A DNA stretch of 64,000 nt from Massilia sp. erpn (GTDB lineage Bacteria; Pseudomonadota; Gammaproteobacteria; Burkholderiales; Burkholderiaceae_D), in assembly GCF_024400215.1 (NCBI RefSeq), contig NZ_CP053748.1, forward strand, positions 5,022,001 to 5,086,000. Direction: 5' to 3'. A program made the translations under genes and the position numbers. Numbering within the stretch: position 1 is the first letter of the stretch; the number at the start of each line of letters is the position of its first letter. The notes under the pieces were generated by a model. It had not been told where the DNA came from, made no database searches, and was given only the letters and a program-made list of their open reading frames with translations. Shown piece by piece: positions 10,545 through 20,103 of this stretch.

Positions 10545-10562
10545 AATTTCCCTAGGGAAATT
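10545..10562. promoter_or_regulatory. Perfect 18-bp palindrome upstream of TIG copy A
   Basis: AATTTCCCTAGGGAAATT is a perfect 18-base palindrome 59 bases upstream of the TIG start at 10486. The same position before the second TIG gene carries AATTTCC-4-GGAAATT, so the arms are conserved while the centre has changed. This pattern suggests a dimeric regulator site controlling the TIG-RHS operon. The regulator is not identified. Confidence 0.5.
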
Positions 10563-10760
10563 AATAACTTGATATAGCTTTGCATGGAGTTCGGAGCACG
10601 ATCAAGCGAAAACTTGTTACAGAGCTAACAGTGTAATAAACGCGCAACATTACGAAAAAAACATAATTTTCGTGAGAAATGGAGAGCATTTACTCCTGAC
10701 AGCTGGTGTAGAAATACTGCTGAGCTGCGTCGGCGGACAGTGAAAATGAGGGCATACAGG

Positions 10761-10813
10761 CTGCGAAAAATCCACTGCCGCCGATGCCGCAACTTGCGCA
10801 TGCTAAGTCTTGC
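10761..10813 (+). pseudogene. 5' remnant of the cytochrome c peroxidase gene at the duplication junction
   Basis: This stretch aligns with the first codons of the peroxidase gene (20108-20159), including a shared GCAACTTGCGCA and the following CTAAG.CTTG / TTAAGCCTTGG. Homology stops abruptly afterwards. There is no usable start and no continuation, so it is a decayed fragment carried along when the TIG-RHS unit was duplicated. It sits 16 bases from the 3' end of the zinc-ribbon gene of copy B, which places the recombination point there. Confidence 0.65.
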
Positions 10814-10828
10814 AATAGCGCCCGCCGT

Positions 10829-11191
10829 CTAGCGTTTGGCAAACAGGAGCAGATAGATCAGGGCCAGTAAAAGCAGCGGCGGCGCCAGCCAACGCAAGCC
10901 ATCCAGCAGCAGTTTGCGCGGTGGAATGTTCAGCACTGCGCGCGCATATGCGATCACCGCCCTCACCTCGGCTTCATCGAAGGCATGGGGCTGGCCTCGG
11001 CGGATGGCGGCGCCGATCGCGCGCAACTCCTCCTTGCTTTTGCCGCGGTACTCGTCACCGATCTCGTAATCGAGCGAGAGGATCAGGGCGCGCGCCTTGT
11101 CCTCGTCGCTGCGCGGGGCAAAGCCACAGGACGGGCAGCGTTCCGGCAGACTGCCTTTCTCATGACCGCATCGAATGCAGATCGCACGCAT
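10829..11191 (-). CDS. Small zinc-ribbon membrane protein, candidate RHS immunity protein
   Basis: A protein of 120 residues. The start ATG shares one base with the RHS stop (TAATG), so translation should be coupled to the RHS gene. The N-terminus has two CxxC pairs (CIRCG...CPSCG), a zinc-ribbon signature. The centre is charged and helical. The C-terminus is one hydrophobic segment (LAPPLLLLALIYLLLF) ending AKR, suggesting a cytoplasmic zinc-binding domain anchored in the inner membrane by a C-terminal tail. Genes overlapping the 3' end of RHS toxin genes are usually immunity genes, so immunity to the C-terminal domain of 11191-16815 is the best inference. I do not recognise a named immunity family, and a chaperone or unrelated role is possible. 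Confidence 0.7.
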   Translation of the reverse strand: MRAICIRCGHEKGSLPERCPSCGFAPRSDEDKARALILSLDYEIGDEYRGKSKEELRAIGAAIRRGQPHAFDEAEVRAVIAYARAVLNIPPRKLLLDGLRWLAPPLLLLALIYLLLFAKR

Positions 11192-14100
11192 TATTGACAA
11201 CCGCAGGAATCCTGCTGCGCCTTGGTCCCGATCTGATAACCGGCATAGCCGGAGGCGCCCGCCACGCTTGGTACACCCACCTGAATGCCGACCCGCGCCG
11301 CATTGGCTACCGCAGCTTGGGTGCCGCCCCAGTTTGGCGCGAAGCCCAACCAGGTGTTCAGTGCGCGCGGCATTTCCAGCAGATTCCAGCCGCCGTTGAC
11401 CAGGCCTGATGGCAGCGAACCGTTGCGCGCCGCCGCCTGCGGGAAGAACCAGTGGTCCAGGCTCATGCCGCCAGCCCCACCGCGAGCCCCCCAGTAGGTC
11501 TTGCTGATATTCGAGAAGCGGCTGGTATTCCAGAAGAAGTTGCCGACGCCGGCTGCGCCCGCGCGGGCCATGATGCCGGCCCCCGACCCGGTGAGTGCCC
11601 AAGCGCCGACCTGCCACCAGTTGACACAACCTAAATTGCCGCCGTTGCGGTACAACTGATATCCCAGGTTGCCCACGCCCCCGATTACCCCGCCGATCAC
11701 GCCGAATTCGCCGGTCGGATCAACCCTGCTGACCGGGTCGCCATTCACATAGCCATACATATTGATGCCGCCGCCCAGGCCAATCGGGTCGCTCTGAATG
11801 AAGCGGCCCATGGCCGGCGAATAGTAGCGCGCCCGGTAGTAATACAAGCCGGTGCCGTCGTTTTCGCGGCCGGTGTACTGGAAAGGATTGGCATGGACGG
11901 CATCGGCCTGGGTCTGGCCATAGGGCCCGTACCGATAGTCGACCACCTTATTGCCCTGCGCATCGGTCAGGCGAATCACCGAACCCAGGGCGTCGCTCAG
12001 ATAGCTGGTCACGCGCGCGTCGCTGCCGCTGCCACTGGTCTGGGCAAACACTTCGTCGACGCCGCCAACAATATAATTGGCGCGCACATTGGCCGGGTTG
12101 CCGCCGTTGGCGCTGGCCCCATTCAATTCCTGCACGATGTTGACCCCGTCATACAGATAGCTGCTGCCCACACCGGCCACGGTCTTGCCCTGACGCCGGC
12201 CAAGTGCATCGTAACTGAAGCTGGCAATCTCCGTCCCATCCTGCATCTTGATCTGCACCAGCTGGTCACGCGCATTCCAAACATACGTCTGGGTACCATC
12301 ACTGAGCAGATTGCCATTCTGATCGTAGCTCAGGCTATGTCCATTGAAACTCACCAGGCGGTTGGCGGCATCCACCGTCGATTCACTCACCTCGTCCGGC
12401 AGCACGGCGCGCACCAGGCTACCGCCGCTGGCAATGCGTCGTCCAGCGGCATCATAACCGAACATCAGATCGCCAATCAGGCTGCCGTCCGCCTTGTTAT
12501 AGCGGATGGCGCGCAACTGGCCGGCGTCGTCGAAGGTATTGGTATGCACCACGCCATTCGGATAGCTTGTGGTGCTGCGGCCGTTATTGCGGTCGTAGGT
12601 GAAATCGACCCGCTGCACGGCATTGTTGTTGGACAGTCCGGCCGCCTGCTCGATGCGGATCAGGCGGCCGCCCGTATCGTAGCCGTAGCTGATGGTGGGC
12701 TGGCCAGCCACTGTCACCGAGGTCCGGCGGCCGTACTTGTCGTAGGTGTAGTCGATGCGGCCCTGGGGCGTGGTTTCCTGCGTCAGATTGTCGAAGCTGT
12801 CGTAGCCGCGCGTGATGGTGCCGTTCAGGCTATCCACGATCCGGACCAGGCGGTTGCCGTCGTCATAAGTGTAACCAACGGTGCTGCCATCGGCGTAGCT
12901 GATGCTTTTCAGCCGGTCCAGCCCATCATAGCTCAAGCGGCTGACCTGCCCCTTGCGGTCGGTGAACTTGCTCAGATTATGGGCCGCATCGTATTCGAAG
13001 GCTTCGTTCTGGTTCAGCGGATCCGCCGTGCTGGTCATGGTATTGCTTTTATCGAAGCCGAAGCGGTGCAGATTCGACTTCGCATCCCTGACCGAGGTTC
13101 CATTGCCATTGCCGTCATAGGCCATGGCGGTGCTGTTTTCGAGGGCATTCGTGGTGCGGGTAATGCGGCCCAAGGCATCCTGCTCAAAGATGGTGCGGTT
13201 GCCCAGCGCGTCGGACATGCTCTGACGCCGCCCCAGCGTATCGGTGGCGGAAATGCTGGTGTGGCCAAGCGCATCGGTCACGCCGGCGAAGTCATAGCCG
13301 TCATAGGACAGGCGCGTGATCTTGCCTTCGGCATCGGTCAATTCCACCGGCTGGCCCGCCCCGTTGTATGCGATGCGCATGATATTGCCGTTGGCATCCT
13401 TCACCTCAGTCATATTGCCCACGCTATCGTAGGTCCAGCTGCTGCTGCGTCCCGCGCCATCGGTCCGGCTCAGCAACTGATTGTAATCGCTGCTATACGT
13501 CATGCTGGTCGTGACCGCCGCGGCAGTCCCGGCAAAGAAGGTCTGCGTCAGCAAATTGCCGCGCTCATCATACGCATAAGCGGTTTTACGGCCCAATGGA
13601 TCGGTGCGCGCCAGCAGCAGATTGCTGGCAGGGTCGCGTTCATAGACTTCGGTCTGCTGTTCCGGCAAGCCAAGCGCATTGGTCATGCGCGCCGCATAGC
13701 CCGCCGCACCGAACTCGATGCGCTTGACGATGCCACGCTCATTGGTCACGTCGGTCTGCACCACCTTGCCGGCCGCGTTCAGGGTATAGCTGAAGAGATT
13801 GGTGCTGCCATCAGCATAGGTTTGCTTGCTGACGCGGTTGTTGGCGTCGTACACATTGCTCACCATCAGATTGCCACGTTTATCCTGCACCGTCAGCATA
13901 TTGTGGGCAGCGTCATAGGTAAACAACTCGGTCTGGCCGAGTGCGTCCGTCACCTTCATGAGACGGCCGGCCGTATCGTACTCATAGCCGACGGTGCGGC
14001 CGGCGTTGTCGCTGGCCTGCGTGATGCGGTTCTTGCTGTCGTAAGTGAAATCGATGTAGCGGCCGCTCGGCGACGTGACCCGCGTCAGATTGTTGCTGGT

Positions 14101-16815
14101 GCGGGTGAAGGTCAGCGTATTGCCGTTACGGTCGCTCAGCGAAGTGGCCGCCGCCGCACGCGCCACCGGTGAACTCATCGCTTCGGGGAAGCAGATTGCT
14201 GTGCCATCCCTCAGCTTCAGCTCCCAGTAGCAGTTGCTGCTCTTATATCGCAGCACCGAACCGTAATAACGTGTGGGAGAAGATGTATGCAAATAGACTG
14301 CATCGCCAGTGCCGGTGCCGGGGGAAATGCGCTTGTAGCGCAGCCTGCCGCCATCGGGCAGAATCAGCTCCTGATATGTCCAGGGACTGGTGTCGCCTAC
14401 CAGAAAATAGTCGTATTCCAGGTTAGCGCCGATACCGAAGCCGCGCGAAGCCGGATCGCGCGGCCGATAGCTGCGCGACACGCGTAACGGGAGCACGTCG
14501 TCCACCACCAGATCGGTGGCCGCGTTCAGAAACAGGCCGGTGGCACAATCGACCGGATCGCCGGCACAACCGCTGGGCTGGGGCGGCTGGTTGCCGTCGC
14601 AGCCACCACCGCTGCCGCAGCCGCCGGGCGGCGGACCTTCCGGCGGAGCGTTACTGGGGAGGGAGACCATGGCGCCGGTGAACTCGTAGATCTTCACGTC
14701 GGCGTCGGGAATGGCTTGCTTGCCGTCCGGGCTAACGGTGCCCTGGCCATACACATACCAGCCCTTGCCGCGCGCATCGTAGTTCCAGAAGTCGACGCGG
14801 CTGCCGGGCGCAGCGCCACTGAAGTTCGGATAAATCAGGCGCGCCCCCTGCTGGCTGCGACTATTGGTGCTGGTGATCGAGGCGCCGCCCGGCTGCACCG
14901 TGAAGTAGACCGGCACATCGGCATTCGGCAACGGGAATGGCGGACGATCCACCGGAATGGCCGTCATATTCAGTTCGGTGACGATCTTGCCGCTGCGGTC
15001 GCGGATCACGCTGCCGGCCGGGATGCGCAGTTCCAGACCGGGAATGCGGGGCGAGGTCAGCACCACTTCCTTGTCGTTGGGCGAGGCGATGGCAGCATTG
15101 CCGGCCGGATCGAGGCGGCTGCTCCAGATGGTATAGCCGAGGGTCGTAGTTTTCCCGGCATGGACATCAACGCGCACCTGGTAGTAGCCGTAGCGCGTGG
15201 CTTCCTTGTCGGCGGCGAAACCATCGATGCTCAGCACCTGCACGCCGGCCGGAATGCCGCGCAGCAGGAAGCGGCCGGTGTCGTCGCTCAGCACCGTCTG
15301 GTCACCGATCTGCAGGCGCACATTGCGCAGGCCGCGGCCATGCATGGTCAGCACCTGGCCGGCCAGCGCGGTTTCACCGGGCGGCGCCTGTAACGGCGGC
15401 AGTTTCTGCATCGGACTCTCGCCGCGCTTGGCGCGCCAGTCGCCTTTCAGGGCGGTGGCGTCGGGCTGCCAGACTTCGCTCTGCATTACGCTTTCCGCTG
15501 CGGCCATCGCCTGCTTTTCCAGCGCCCCGTACTGCCTGGCGGCCGCCGGCTGAGTGGCGGCACCGGCGACTTCCCCGCTGCCGATCGCGCCGCTGGCAGT
15601 GCTGCCGCCGCCTGAACGGTTGGCATCCTGGCCGATGCCTGGAGCAGGCGTCAGCGAGGCCGGTGCGGCGTCTGCGCCTCCAGCAGCCGCATTCCCGCCG
15701 GCCGGTCCCGTCAAACGCGCGGTGCTGAAACCGAGCGAGGTAAAGCCGAGCGGCACGCCGCTGCGGCTGCGCGCACCGTCGACAAACAAGGTGTAGCGGC
15801 TGTCCGGCAGCAGGTCCACCGCCGGTTTGACAAAGGCCAGCAGGCCCTGCTCCACCGGCACCACTTTCAGCGGCACCGCGCCGTGCGGGCCAAGCAGCGT
15901 GACGCTGGCGCCGTTCAGCGAACGCACATCCATGGCCTGGTTGAAGCGCAGGACGAAGGGCTGGTCCACCGGCGCCGCATTGGACTCGGCTTCCGGACGG
16001 CTGCCCGCCAGCGCCAGTGGCGCGGGTGCGGCCAGCTGCGCCGCCAGTTCGCCCAATCCGGCAGCGCTGACGCTACTGAAACGCTGGCTGCCGGGATCAT
16101 ACAACTCACCGCTGTCGAGATTGCGCTTCTCGCCATCGCTGCCGGACCACAGCAGCACCTCGGCGCTGGGCAGCAAGGCGGCCAGGTGGTTCATGCGGGC
16201 ACTTTCCAGCTTGGGATTGAAGCGCTCCACCTGGCGCGTGAGCGGGTCATAGATTTCCGCCTCGTACACCGGCCGGCCACGCGCATCGGCGCCACCGGCG
16301 ATCAACAGGCGGCCATCGGCCAGCACGGTGGCACTATGGCCGCTGCGCGCGATCAGCGGCAGCGGCGGCAAGGCCTGGGAACGGGCTTGATCCAAACGGA
16401 CCGGATCCAGATCGAACCGTTCGGCCAGCGCCACCACATTGCCTGCGCTGTCCACCCCGCCCAGCAGCAGTACTGAGCCATCGGGCAACAGGCTGGCGCT
16501 ATGGCCGCGGCGGGCCTGCAACAGTGTCGCAGCCAGTTTCTCGCTCTTGCCGGTCTGAGCGTCGAGCAGTGCGACGCCAGCCACGGCCTCCCGATCCACG
16601 CCCTGCCCGCCCAGCAGCAACCAGCGCCCGTCCGGCAACTGGGTTGCGCTCTGGCCGGACCGCACCAACGGCGCTGGCGCGGCCAATTTTTGCAGACTCG
16701 GAAGCACTGCAACGGACGCAGTGTTTTGCGCCCCGGCCGGCGCGGCCAGCAACACCGGCAGGAGCAAGGCGGACAGCCAGCGCAGGCGGCGACTCGTCGT
16801 TTCACATTCAGACAT
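11191..16815 (-). CDS. RHS-repeat secreted protein with variable C-terminal domain, copy B
   Basis: A secreted polymorphic-toxin-like RHS protein of 1874 residues. The ATG at 16815 is chosen for its GAGGGA ribosome site and the signal peptide that follows; an upstream ATG at 16854 is the alternative. Order: signal peptide, kelch-like repeats (about 40-230), bacterial Ig-like domain (about 260-370), carboxypeptidase-regulatory-like segment (about 460-540), Cys/Gly/Pro linker, DUF6531-like start (about 755), YD repeats (about 880-1560), RHS core with YGPYGQT, YYYRARYYSP.MGRF and DPIGL, and the boundary DPTGEFG near 1705. The last ~170 residues (MSLDHWFFPQ, WNLLEMPRALNTWLGF, terminal CGCQ) are the variable domain; I cannot assign its activity. 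The downstream zinc-ribbon gene overlaps its stop. Confidence 0.92.
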   Translation of the reverse strand: MSECETTSRRLRWLSALLLPVLLAAPAGAQNTASVAVLPSLQKLAAPAPLVRSGQSATQLPDGRWLLLGGQGVDREAVAGVALLDAQTGKSEKLAATLLQARRGHSASLLPDGSVLLLGGVDSAGNVVALAERFDLDPVRLDQARSQALPPLPLIARSGHSATVLADGRLLIAGGADARGRPVYEAEIYDPLTRQVERFNPKLESARMNHLAALLPSAEVLLWSGSDGEKRNLDSGELYDPGSQRFSSVSAAGLGELAAQLAAPAPLALAGSRPEAESNAAPVDQPFVLRFNQAMDVRSLNGASVTLLGPHGAVPLKVVPVEQGLLAFVKPAVDLLPDSRYTLFVDGARSRSGVPLGFTSLGFSTARLTGPAGGNAAAGGADAAPASLTPAPGIGQDANRSGGGSTASGAIGSGEVAGAATQPAAARQYGALEKQAMAAAESVMQSEVWQPDATALKGDWRAKRGESPMQKLPPLQAPPGETALAGQVLTMHGRGLRNVRLQIGDQTVLSDDTGRFLLRGIPAGVQVLSIDGFAADKEATRYGYYQVRVDVHAGKTTTLGYTIWSSRLDPAGNAAIASPNDKEVVLTSPRIPGLELRIPAGSVIRDRSGKIVTELNMTAIPVDRPPFPLPNADVPVYFTVQPGGASITSTNSRSQQGARLIYPNFSGAAPGSRVDFWNYDARGKGWYVYGQGTVSPDGKQAIPDADVKIYEFTGAMVSLPSNAPPEGPPPGGCGSGGGCDGNQPPQPSGCAGDPVDCATGLFLNAATDLVVDDVLPLRVSRSYRPRDPASRGFGIGANLEYDYFLVGDTSPWTYQELILPDGGRLRYKRISPGTGTGDAVYLHTSSPTRYYGSVLRYKSSNCYWELKLRDGTAICFPEAMSSPVARAAAATSLSDRNGNTLTFTRTSNNLTRVTSPSGRYIDFTYDSKNRITQASDNAGRTVGYEYDTAGRLMKVTDALGQTELFTYDAAHNMLTVQDKRGNLMVSNVYDANNRVSKQTYADGSTNLFSYTLNAAGKVVQTDVTNERGIVKRIEFGAAGYAARMTNALGLPEQQTEVYERDPASNLLLARTDPLGRKTAYAYDERGNLLTQTFFAGTAAAVTTSMTYSSDYNQLLSRTDGAGRSSSWTYDSVGNMTEVKDANGNIMRIAYNGAGQPVELTDAEGKITRLSYDGYDFAGVTDALGHTSISATDTLGRRQSMSDALGNRTIFEQDALGRITRTTNALENSTAMAYDGNGNGTSVRDAKSNLHRFGFDKSNTMTSTADPLNQNEAFEYDAAHNLSKFTDRKGQVSRLSYDGLDRLKSISYADGSTVGYTYDDGNRLVRIVDSLNGTITRGYDSFDNLTQETTPQGRIDYTYDKYGRRTSVTVAGQPTISYGYDTGGRLIRIEQAAGLSNNNAVQRVDFTYDRNNGRSTTSYPNGVVHTNTFDDAGQLRAIRYNKADGSLIGDLMFGYDAAGRRIASGGSLVRAVLPDEVSESTVDAANRLVSFNGHSLSYDQNGNLLSDGTQTYVWNARDQLVQIKMQDGTEIASFSYDALGRRQGKTVAGVGSSYLYDGVNIVQELNGASANGGNPANVRANYIVGGVDEVFAQTSGSGSDARVTSYLSDALGSVIRLTDAQGNKVVDYRYGPYGQTQADAVHANPFQYTGRENDGTGLYYYRARYYSPAMGRFIQSDPIGLGGGINMYGYVNGDPVSRVDPTGEFGVIGGVIGGVGNLGYQLYRNGGNLGCVNWWQVGAWALTGSGAGIMARAGAAGVGNFFWNTSRFSNISKTYWGARGGAGGMSLDHWFFPQAAARNGSLPSGLVNGGWNLLEMPRALNTWLGFAPNWGGTQAAVANAARVGIQVGVPSVAGASGYAGYQIGTKAQQDSCGCQ

Positions 16816-16873
16816 GGCAGCATTCCCTCGTACAGTCATGGCACGATCTCTCATGAATTCGAAACGACTGGCA

Positions 16874-19834
16874 TCACTTCAACTGGATATCCACCTGCCC
16901 GCTGGTGGCGGCAGCTGGATTGATGAAAACGGTATACGTGCCGGCCAGCGGCGAGGCGGGCAGATTAACCGTGCCACTGGTGCCGATACTGGTATTGGCG
17001 ACGATGGCGCCATCTGGCCTGAACACAAGGACGCTGGCCGAAGACGGGAAGGTGCCGCCGCTGAATTGCAACGATCCGGCCTGCCCCACCGCAGCGGTGA
17101 AGGTGAAACGCCCATTCTGGCCCGCGCGGCTGCTGACAAAGCGCACGGCCGGACCACCCTGGACCAGGGTACCTGCCACATCGGCCGATAGCGCCAGCGT
17201 CACCTTGGCCGACGCCGCGCCGGCCGGCTGCACTTGCAGCGTATACCGGCCGCTGACGGGCAAGGCCGGCACATCGCTGCTGTAGTTGCCATTCCAGCTC
17301 TCGCTGAACAGCTGGCTACCATCCGGCTTGTAGATGCGGTAATACACCATCTGATTGGCTGGAACGCTGCTGACGCCCGTATACCCGAGACCCAGGCGCT
17401 GGCCGGCGCTGCCCTCGAAGCCAAGCACCGCTTTCTGGTGCGCCTGCAACTCGAGCGTCACGAGGGGTCCGTCGATGGCGATGACACCGATGCTATCGGG
17501 CGGCAAAGTGCGCAACTGTATATTGGCCTGGCCTACGGCGATATTCACGGGATCGATGAAAACGGTATAGCTGCCGGCTACCGGCAAGGCCGGCAGATCG
17601 ATGTCCGCGCTGCTGGTGGAATGGACTTGCGCCATGCTGGTCCCGTCCGGCCGCAAGACAGAGATGGTGGCCCCGCCGGGGAAGGTCGATCCCGAGTAAG
17701 TCAGCCCCAGGAGCTGGCCCGCATTGCCGTTGAAGGTAAAGCGCGCGTTCTGGCCCGGCCGCGTACTGATGAATGGCAGCGGCGGCGCATCGGCGTTCAG
17801 CAAGCCGGGGACATCCGCCGATACCGTGACCGTCGCCTTCAGCGCTGTGTTGGGCGCCACCCCGGATAGCGCCAGCTTGTACACGCCGCTCACCGGCAAG
17901 GCCGGCGGATTGGTGCTGGCGTTCGAGCTGCCGCTTTCGTTGACCAGGATCGTGCCGTCGGGCTTGAAGAGCGTGAAGTATATCGATTGGTAGGGCGGCG
18001 TTGTACTCACACCGCTATAGCCGATGCCCAGACGCTGGCCCGCCGTGCCGTCAAAGCTCAGCATGGCGCGCTGGTGGACAGGCAGATCCAGCGTAAGCGG
18101 CGCGCCATCGATGCTTAGCGCCGCCTCGTAATCGGCGGGAACCCTCTTCAGCTGCACATCGGCCTTGCCGGTCGCGGCGCCAACCGGATCGATGAACACC
18201 GCATACACGCCGTCGCCCGGCAAGGCGGGAATATCCAGGTTTACCGGCGCGGTGGCAACTGCCATGCTGACAAGCGCGCTGCCGTCCGGCTTCAGCACGC
18301 GCACGGTGGCATTGGCGGGGAAGGCCACATTGGAGAAGGTCAGCCAAAATTTCTGTCCGGCCGAGCCGCTGAAGGTATAGCGTCCATTCTGGCCGGCGCG
18401 GCTGCTGTTGAAGCTCAGGGCCGGGCCATCGGCCGCCAGCTGCCCGCCCAGGTCGGAGGACGCAAGCAGTTGCAGGCTGGCGCTGGTCATGCCTGGCGGG
18501 TCAAGCAGCAAGGCATAACTACCGTTCACCGGCAGCAGCGGCAGCATGGTGCTATTGCTTAGGTTGTCGCTGAAGAGCTGGCTGCCGTCCGGGTTAAAGA
18601 TGCGATAACTGATGCTTTGGCTGGCCGGCTGCGTCGCCACATTGACAAAGCCCAGGCCCACGCCCTGCCCCGCGCGGCCGCTGAAGGTATAGCGGCCGTT
18701 CTGGCCTGGCGTCAGCGCCACCGGCAGCGGATCACCATCCAGTACCAGGACGCCGCGCGCTTCCGCTTTCAGTTGCAGGTCGATCTTTCCCTTGTCGCCG
18801 GCGCCCGGAGCAAGAATCAGGGTATAGGTGGCGCCGGTCGGCAGCGGCGGCAAATCCACCGCGGTATTGGCGCCCAGGCTCGCAAAGAAGTTGGCATCAT
18901 CGCCACGATAAACGTTGAGGTTTAAGTTGCCGGCAAAATTGCCGCCCGCAGACAGCAGGAACAGCTGATCGCGCTGATTCCCATCAAACAGCAGCATTGC
19001 CTTCTTGCCGGGATTGAGGATGGTCACTGTCTGCGGCGGTGCACCGACCTGCAGGCGGCCGGTGTACTCGATGTCGGCCACGTTCACGCCATTCGGCACC
19101 GAATAGAAATCGGCGCTGCTGACCGCCCGGCCCTGGACCGTGGTCACGGAAATCCTGCCCGACTCGCCAGCCCCCGGCGCTATGGCCGCCAGCTGTCCCG
19201 TCGCTACGCTGCTGACATAGCCCTGCAAAGTGCCGAAGCCGACCTTGTTGCCCGCCCGCTCGGCGGCGAAATTGCTGCCGACGATGGTGACGACGGTGCC
19301 GCGCTCGCCGATGGTGGGTGCGAACGAGGTGATGGTCGGCGCACCCGGCTGGCCGATCCTGAAGTCCTGGGCGCTGTTGGCTGTGCCATTGGCGTTGGCG
19401 ACACTGATCTTGCCGCTGGCGGCGCCGGCCGGCACTGCCACGCCGATTTCGACCTTGCTGGCGCTCAATACCTGGGCCTGGACGCCATTGAAGCGGACCA
19501 TATTGGCAGCCGGGCTGGGATCGAAACCGCTGCCATAGATCCGCACCGTATCGCCCGCGCCGCCGGAATTGGGTGAGAACTCGGTGATGGCGACAGTGGT
19601 GGCGCTGAGCTTTTTCACGCTGCCGATATTACCCAGCGCATCGTAGCGGTATTCGACGCTGGAGCCATCCGCCATCACCATTTGCACCAGCCGGCCGCCT
19701 TCGTCGTAGACGTAACGGATCTCGTCGGCCATCGCTGCGCGGCCCAGTCCAGCGCAGGCCAGCACCGCCAGCAAGATATATGACGTTCTTCGTGCCCTGA
19801 ACAGCGCACCGCTCCAATCCGATCGAAACCGCAT
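16874..19834 (-). CDS. Secreted TIG-domain protein with two long tandem repeats, copy B
   Basis: The 986-residue paralogue of 4961-10486. The ATG at 19834 has a GAAGGGG ribosome site; the signal region ends near AMADE. It has the same plan: one YD repeat (YVYDEGGRLVQ), two TIG domains (TEFSPNSGGAG, TSFAPTIGERG), then beta-rich repeats. Here only four GQN-type and two HQ-type half-repeats are present, so it is exactly about four 214-residue units shorter than copy A. The stop is 58 bases from the RHS start, fitting one operon. Function is unknown; partnership with RHS is inferred from conserved pairing in both copies. Confidence 0.85.
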   Translation of the reverse strand: MRFRSDWSGALFRARRTSYILLAVLACAGLGRAAMADEIRYVYDEGGRLVQMVMADGSSVEYRYDALGNIGSVKKLSATTVAITEFSPNSGGAGDTVRIYGSGFDPSPAANMVRFNGVQAQVLSASKVEIGVAVPAGAASGKISVANANGTANSAQDFRIGQPGAPTITSFAPTIGERGTVVTIVGSNFAAERAGNKVGFGTLQGYVSSVATGQLAAIAPGAGESGRISVTTVQGRAVSSADFYSVPNGVNVADIEYTGRLQVGAPPQTVTILNPGKKAMLLFDGNQRDQLFLLSAGGNFAGNLNLNVYRGDDANFFASLGANTAVDLPPLPTGATYTLILAPGAGDKGKIDLQLKAEARGVLVLDGDPLPVALTPGQNGRYTFSGRAGQGVGLGFVNVATQPASQSISYRIFNPDGSQLFSDNLSNSTMLPLLPVNGSYALLLDPPGMTSASLQLLASSDLGGQLAADGPALSFNSSRAGQNGRYTFSGSAGQKFWLTFSNVAFPANATVRVLKPDGSALVSMAVATAPVNLDIPALPGDGVYAVFIDPVGAATGKADVQLKRVPADYEAALSIDGAPLTLDLPVHQRAMLSFDGTAGQRLGIGYSGVSTTPPYQSIYFTLFKPDGTILVNESGSSNASTNPPALPVSGVYKLALSGVAPNTALKATVTVSADVPGLLNADAPPLPFISTRPGQNARFTFNGNAGQLLGLTYSGSTFPGGATISVLRPDGTSMAQVHSTSSADIDLPALPVAGSYTVFIDPVNIAVGQANIQLRTLPPDSIGVIAIDGPLVTLELQAHQKAVLGFEGSAGQRLGLGYTGVSSVPANQMVYYRIYKPDGSQLFSESWNGNYSSDVPALPVSGRYTLQVQPAGAASAKVTLALSADVAGTLVQGGPAVRFVSSRAGQNGRFTFTAAVGQAGSLQFSGGTFPSSASVLVFRPDGAIVANTSIGTSGTVNLPASPLAGTYTVFINPAAATSGQVDIQLK

Positions 19835-19892
19835 TGCCGCCACCCCTTCACAAGAAAACCGGCCCAGAACCAATCAACGGGAAAAATATGGC

Positions 19893-19910
19893 AATTTCCA
19901 CAAGGAAATT
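19893..19910. promoter_or_regulatory. Inverted repeat upstream of TIG copy B
   Basis: AATTTCC and GGAAATT arms flank ACAA, 59 bases upstream of the TIG start, matching the palindrome at 10545-10562. It lies in the ~270-base region between the divergent TIG and peroxidase genes, so it could act on either. The surrounding region is AT-rich and contains the shared block TAGCTTTGCATGGAG seen in both copies. Confidence 0.45.
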
Positions 19911-20103
19911 AGGACATGCATAGCTTTGCATGGAGCGCTAGCGTCAATCAAGCGAAAACTTGCCAATAAACTAAATCAATAGCAAACATACAACGTTACA
20001 AATAAAATATTGATCAAGTGAAAAATGGAGAGTATCCGCCCCGGAAAGCTGGTGTAGAAACACAGCTGGGCTGCATCCGAAAGCAGCGGGAACGAGGAGA
20101 GAA

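Noticed and set aside
11191..11629. A longer upstream start for the zinc-ribbon gene
   Set aside because: The extension lies out of frame within the RHS gene and is Arg/Gly-rich shadow sequence; the TAATG junction gives a sensible start at 11191.
11893..14172. A 759-residue plus-strand open frame inside the RHS gene
   Set aside because: Antisense to YD repeats; its His/Ile/Gly-rich composition is the mirror of RHS codons. The similar frame 1634-3496 in the other copy is the same artefact.
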